The notes beneath the pieces are model-generated. The model had not been told where the DNA came from, made no database searches, and saw only the letters and a list, made by a program, of their open reading frames with translations. Below, piece after piece: positions 63,601 to 64,000 of a stretch of 64,000 nucleotides of DNA. Each line of letters opens with the position of its first letter. Position 1 is the stretch's first letter. The DNA is from a bacterium (GTDB lineage Bacteria > Zhuqueibacterota > Zhuqueibacteria > Zhuqueibacterales > Zhuqueibacteraceae), in NCBI GenBank assembly GCA_023150945.1, contig JAKLJX010000001.1:248001-312000 (forward strand). The letters run 5' to 3'. The position numbers were made by a program, and so were the translations under genes.

Positions 63601-63684
63601 TTGTGCAGCGCTCTCCGCAGCGAGGACAAATAGCAGGAAGAGCCAGCCAAGGTTGTGGAGGGCAGTCTTTGTTCTGAGGGTCAT
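60670..63684 (-). CDS. Reg_prop/Y_Y_Y sensor histidine kinase
   Basis: About 1004 residues from the ATG at 63684; a TTG at 63708 is possible. A signal peptide (LGWLFLLFVLAAESAAQ) is followed by about fourteen two-component regulator propeller repeats (for example YTTKDGLPSNWITAMEQDSG), a Y_Y_Y domain (about 640-705), one transmembrane helix (about 745-767) and a cytoplasmic HisKA_3 dimerisation domain with phospho-acceptor His800 in ATDLHDDIGAGLTHIGLL. The HATPase has the N-box EALTNMAKYSG and DCGRGFASTRLGQG. Such kinases often sense polysaccharide breakdown products. The cognate regulator is likely the NarL-type protein at 58157. The palindromic repeat copy 2 lies just upstream. Confidence 0.95.
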   Translation of the reverse strand: MTLRTKTALHNLGWLFLLFVLAAESAAQVLPFEHYTTKDGLPSNWITAMEQDSGGYLWIGSNEGLAVFDGVQFRSYSVVDGLPVNQVWALAASQASPGVMWIGTQDGVARFERGRFTSFRLDATGSADGNSVHDLIEDRAGTLWCGTYAGVYMVQQGRARLIPIDNQTGAVSFIHPISDSLLLVGIDAHVYRYLPQQRQAQRLLTIRHFSEPAFGMTQDERGDIWIVARDSTVYHIRDREIVAARRLSFGASRLGGLSVIVDQYGYLWISTGDGIGFIHRDDFAEGEIIRYTTENGLLENTIACSRRDREDNLWFGGFSKGLCKLAERASFDFPLTDLRPSAMNRAAAVDSAGHFFVASGAGLWEIWKNPGDKWEKYLHRLERPELPGRIYSVDFARDGSLWVCFAQGGLREYRVTRHLRQPSTLTAGRTLAAGSELPQAILLGFIIDRNNHLWCSLMNAGVVQVDLSSGRVRAMHTVATGLPDATVLAIHQDRDGNLWFGGFEQGLSVFAPEGDGYRLQRKLTTADGLPDNFIRALLQHSNGEMWIGTRFHGIAILSANGCETISTKDGLLGNAVNCFVEDHSGRMWLGTSQGIQYTKSATARELVTPERMRGRQIGTLGKWPATSGVWALTWEGLTLYAPERDDLAPAPPPIHLTGLRVKGRAVVLQNGLRFSHDENVCEIHFAGISFREAGAVQYRYRLIGADTEWQGPTKQRQVTYATLRPGTYTFEVVALNAAGVVSRAPARLVFTIVPPLWRRWWFLGLAAAGLSGLVVLLVRLRVRRLLEIEKIRGRIATDLHDDIGAGLTHIGLLSEIALRQYRARPAPEAGGNPSPAAPDSIENAISRMGTVARELSTEMSDVVWSINPKHDSLEALWHRLRNFANEICKAKNIALTFEVDPTIARLKLNPELRRGLLLIAKEALTNMAKYSGSASAAVRLQLEGKALVVVVEDCGRGFASTRLGQGRGNGLTNMRSRAEKLHGTCAITSAIGRGTRVVARIPLP

Positions 63685-64000
63685 GCGGCGCAGCGCAGGG
63701 TAGGGCAACGCCCCGGATAGATGATCAATTCAAACCGATCAAAGAAAATCGCCAACTGATAGAAACAACCCAACCGATGGAATAGAATTGTATCGGTTGG
63801 GTTGTTTCCATCAATTGGAGATACCTCTTTTCTTTTGAGGCAACAGTTTCTATTTGAAGCAATCAACTTCCCTTGTCCTTATCAAGAGAGGGGAGTTGCC
63901 AGCATTCTTCTGACTCGCTTTCTTACTTTTCTCTCAAGAGCTGGAGCTGGGGGAAGTGAGTCGTTGGGCATCAACAGATTTAACTTGACCTTGCCAAGTT
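63685..64000. other. Upstream region of the sensor kinase gene
   Basis: No gene is seen up to the window edge. It contains palindromic repeat copy 2 (63748-63822), which lies inside the region expected to hold the promoter or leader of the sensor kinase, and is rich in A/T from 63820 onward. Confidence 0.5.
63748..63822. repeat. Palindromic dispersed repeat, copy 2
   Basis: Arms 63752-63778 and 63792-63818 match at 25 of 27 positions as reverse complements around a 13-base loop; with three to four more bases on each side the match is about 28 of 31. The arm includes AACAACCCAACCGAT. Its reverse complement aligns with copy 1 at 25132-25199 across both arms and the loop, sharing TCTCCAA, GATGGAAA, AACCCA and TTCTAT blocks. 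Confidence 0.82.

Overview
The window reads as a high-GC chromosomal segment of an uncultured Gram-negative bacterium of the FCB superphylum, most like KSB1, Calditrichota or Ignavibacteria-type lineages. The evidence is four secreted proteins ending in an ~85-residue domain that opens with YPNPFNP and closes a few residues after a final basic strand (the FlgD-like, type IX secretion 'type A' sorting domain). It is supported by a short SigA without region 1.1, a reg_prop/Y_Y_Y sensor kinase, and an RND pump with its adaptor. This placement is inference; there is no rRNA in the window.

Layout. 1-11.5 kb: the 3' part of a PEGA-containing Ser/Thr kinase, then one giant secreted gene (about 3111 residues) built from four propeller-like domains and eleven ~134-residue beta-sandwich repeats. 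11.9-19.5 kb: RND adaptor, a MauE/thioredoxin-like membrane protein, a broken and an intact acetyltransferase, a VOC dioxygenase-like protein, and the RND pump. 19.5-27.2 kb: a gene-poor stretch, a second sorting-domain protein, a membrane dihaem cytochrome c with a DUF3298 exported protein, a repeat-rich intergenic region, a DUF2270-DUF2179 membrane protein and a lipoprotein. 27.4-36.4 kb: a CAU-anticodon tRNA, then a housekeeping run on the + strand: tilS, hpt, ftsH, a TPR membrane protein, folP, cdaA (c-di-AMP synthase) and glsA. 36.6-39 kb: a multicopper oxidase carrying both a Tat-like signal and a sorting domain. 39.8-44.3 kb: rlmN, a TPR protein, sigA and an M23 peptidase. 44.4-51.6 kb: a UvrD-type helicase with a C-terminal Fe-S PD-(D/E)XK nuclease, then a coupled SbcD-like phosphoesterase and YhaN-like SMC ATPase. 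52.1-53.6 kb (minus): Smr protein and an ECF sigma with a C-terminal SnoaL-like domain. 53.8-58.1 kb: a tight + strand run of an SDR-like protein, alpha/beta hydrolase, EamA transporter, lipid kinase and RNase Z. 58.2-63.7 kb (minus): sensor kinase, YCF48-like sorting-domain protein, DUF309 protein and NarL-type regulator, arranged like one operon.

How it fits together. The housekeeping core (tilS-hpt-ftsH-folP-cdaA, sigA, rlmN, rnz) is conventional. The accessory content is dominated by surface-exported proteins sharing one C-terminal sorting domain. No type IX secretion machinery gene lies in the window. Two features look less ordinary. One is a pair of homologous ~70-bp hairpin repeats at 25.1 and 63.8 kb, with a separate inverted repeat at 24.8 kb. 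The other is a promoter architecture, TTGACA-N17-TAGATT, shared by sigA and the M23 gene, with the same -10 hexamer upstream of the tRNA. I did not find CRISPR arrays, complete insertion sequences, prophage genes, rRNA or a replication origin.
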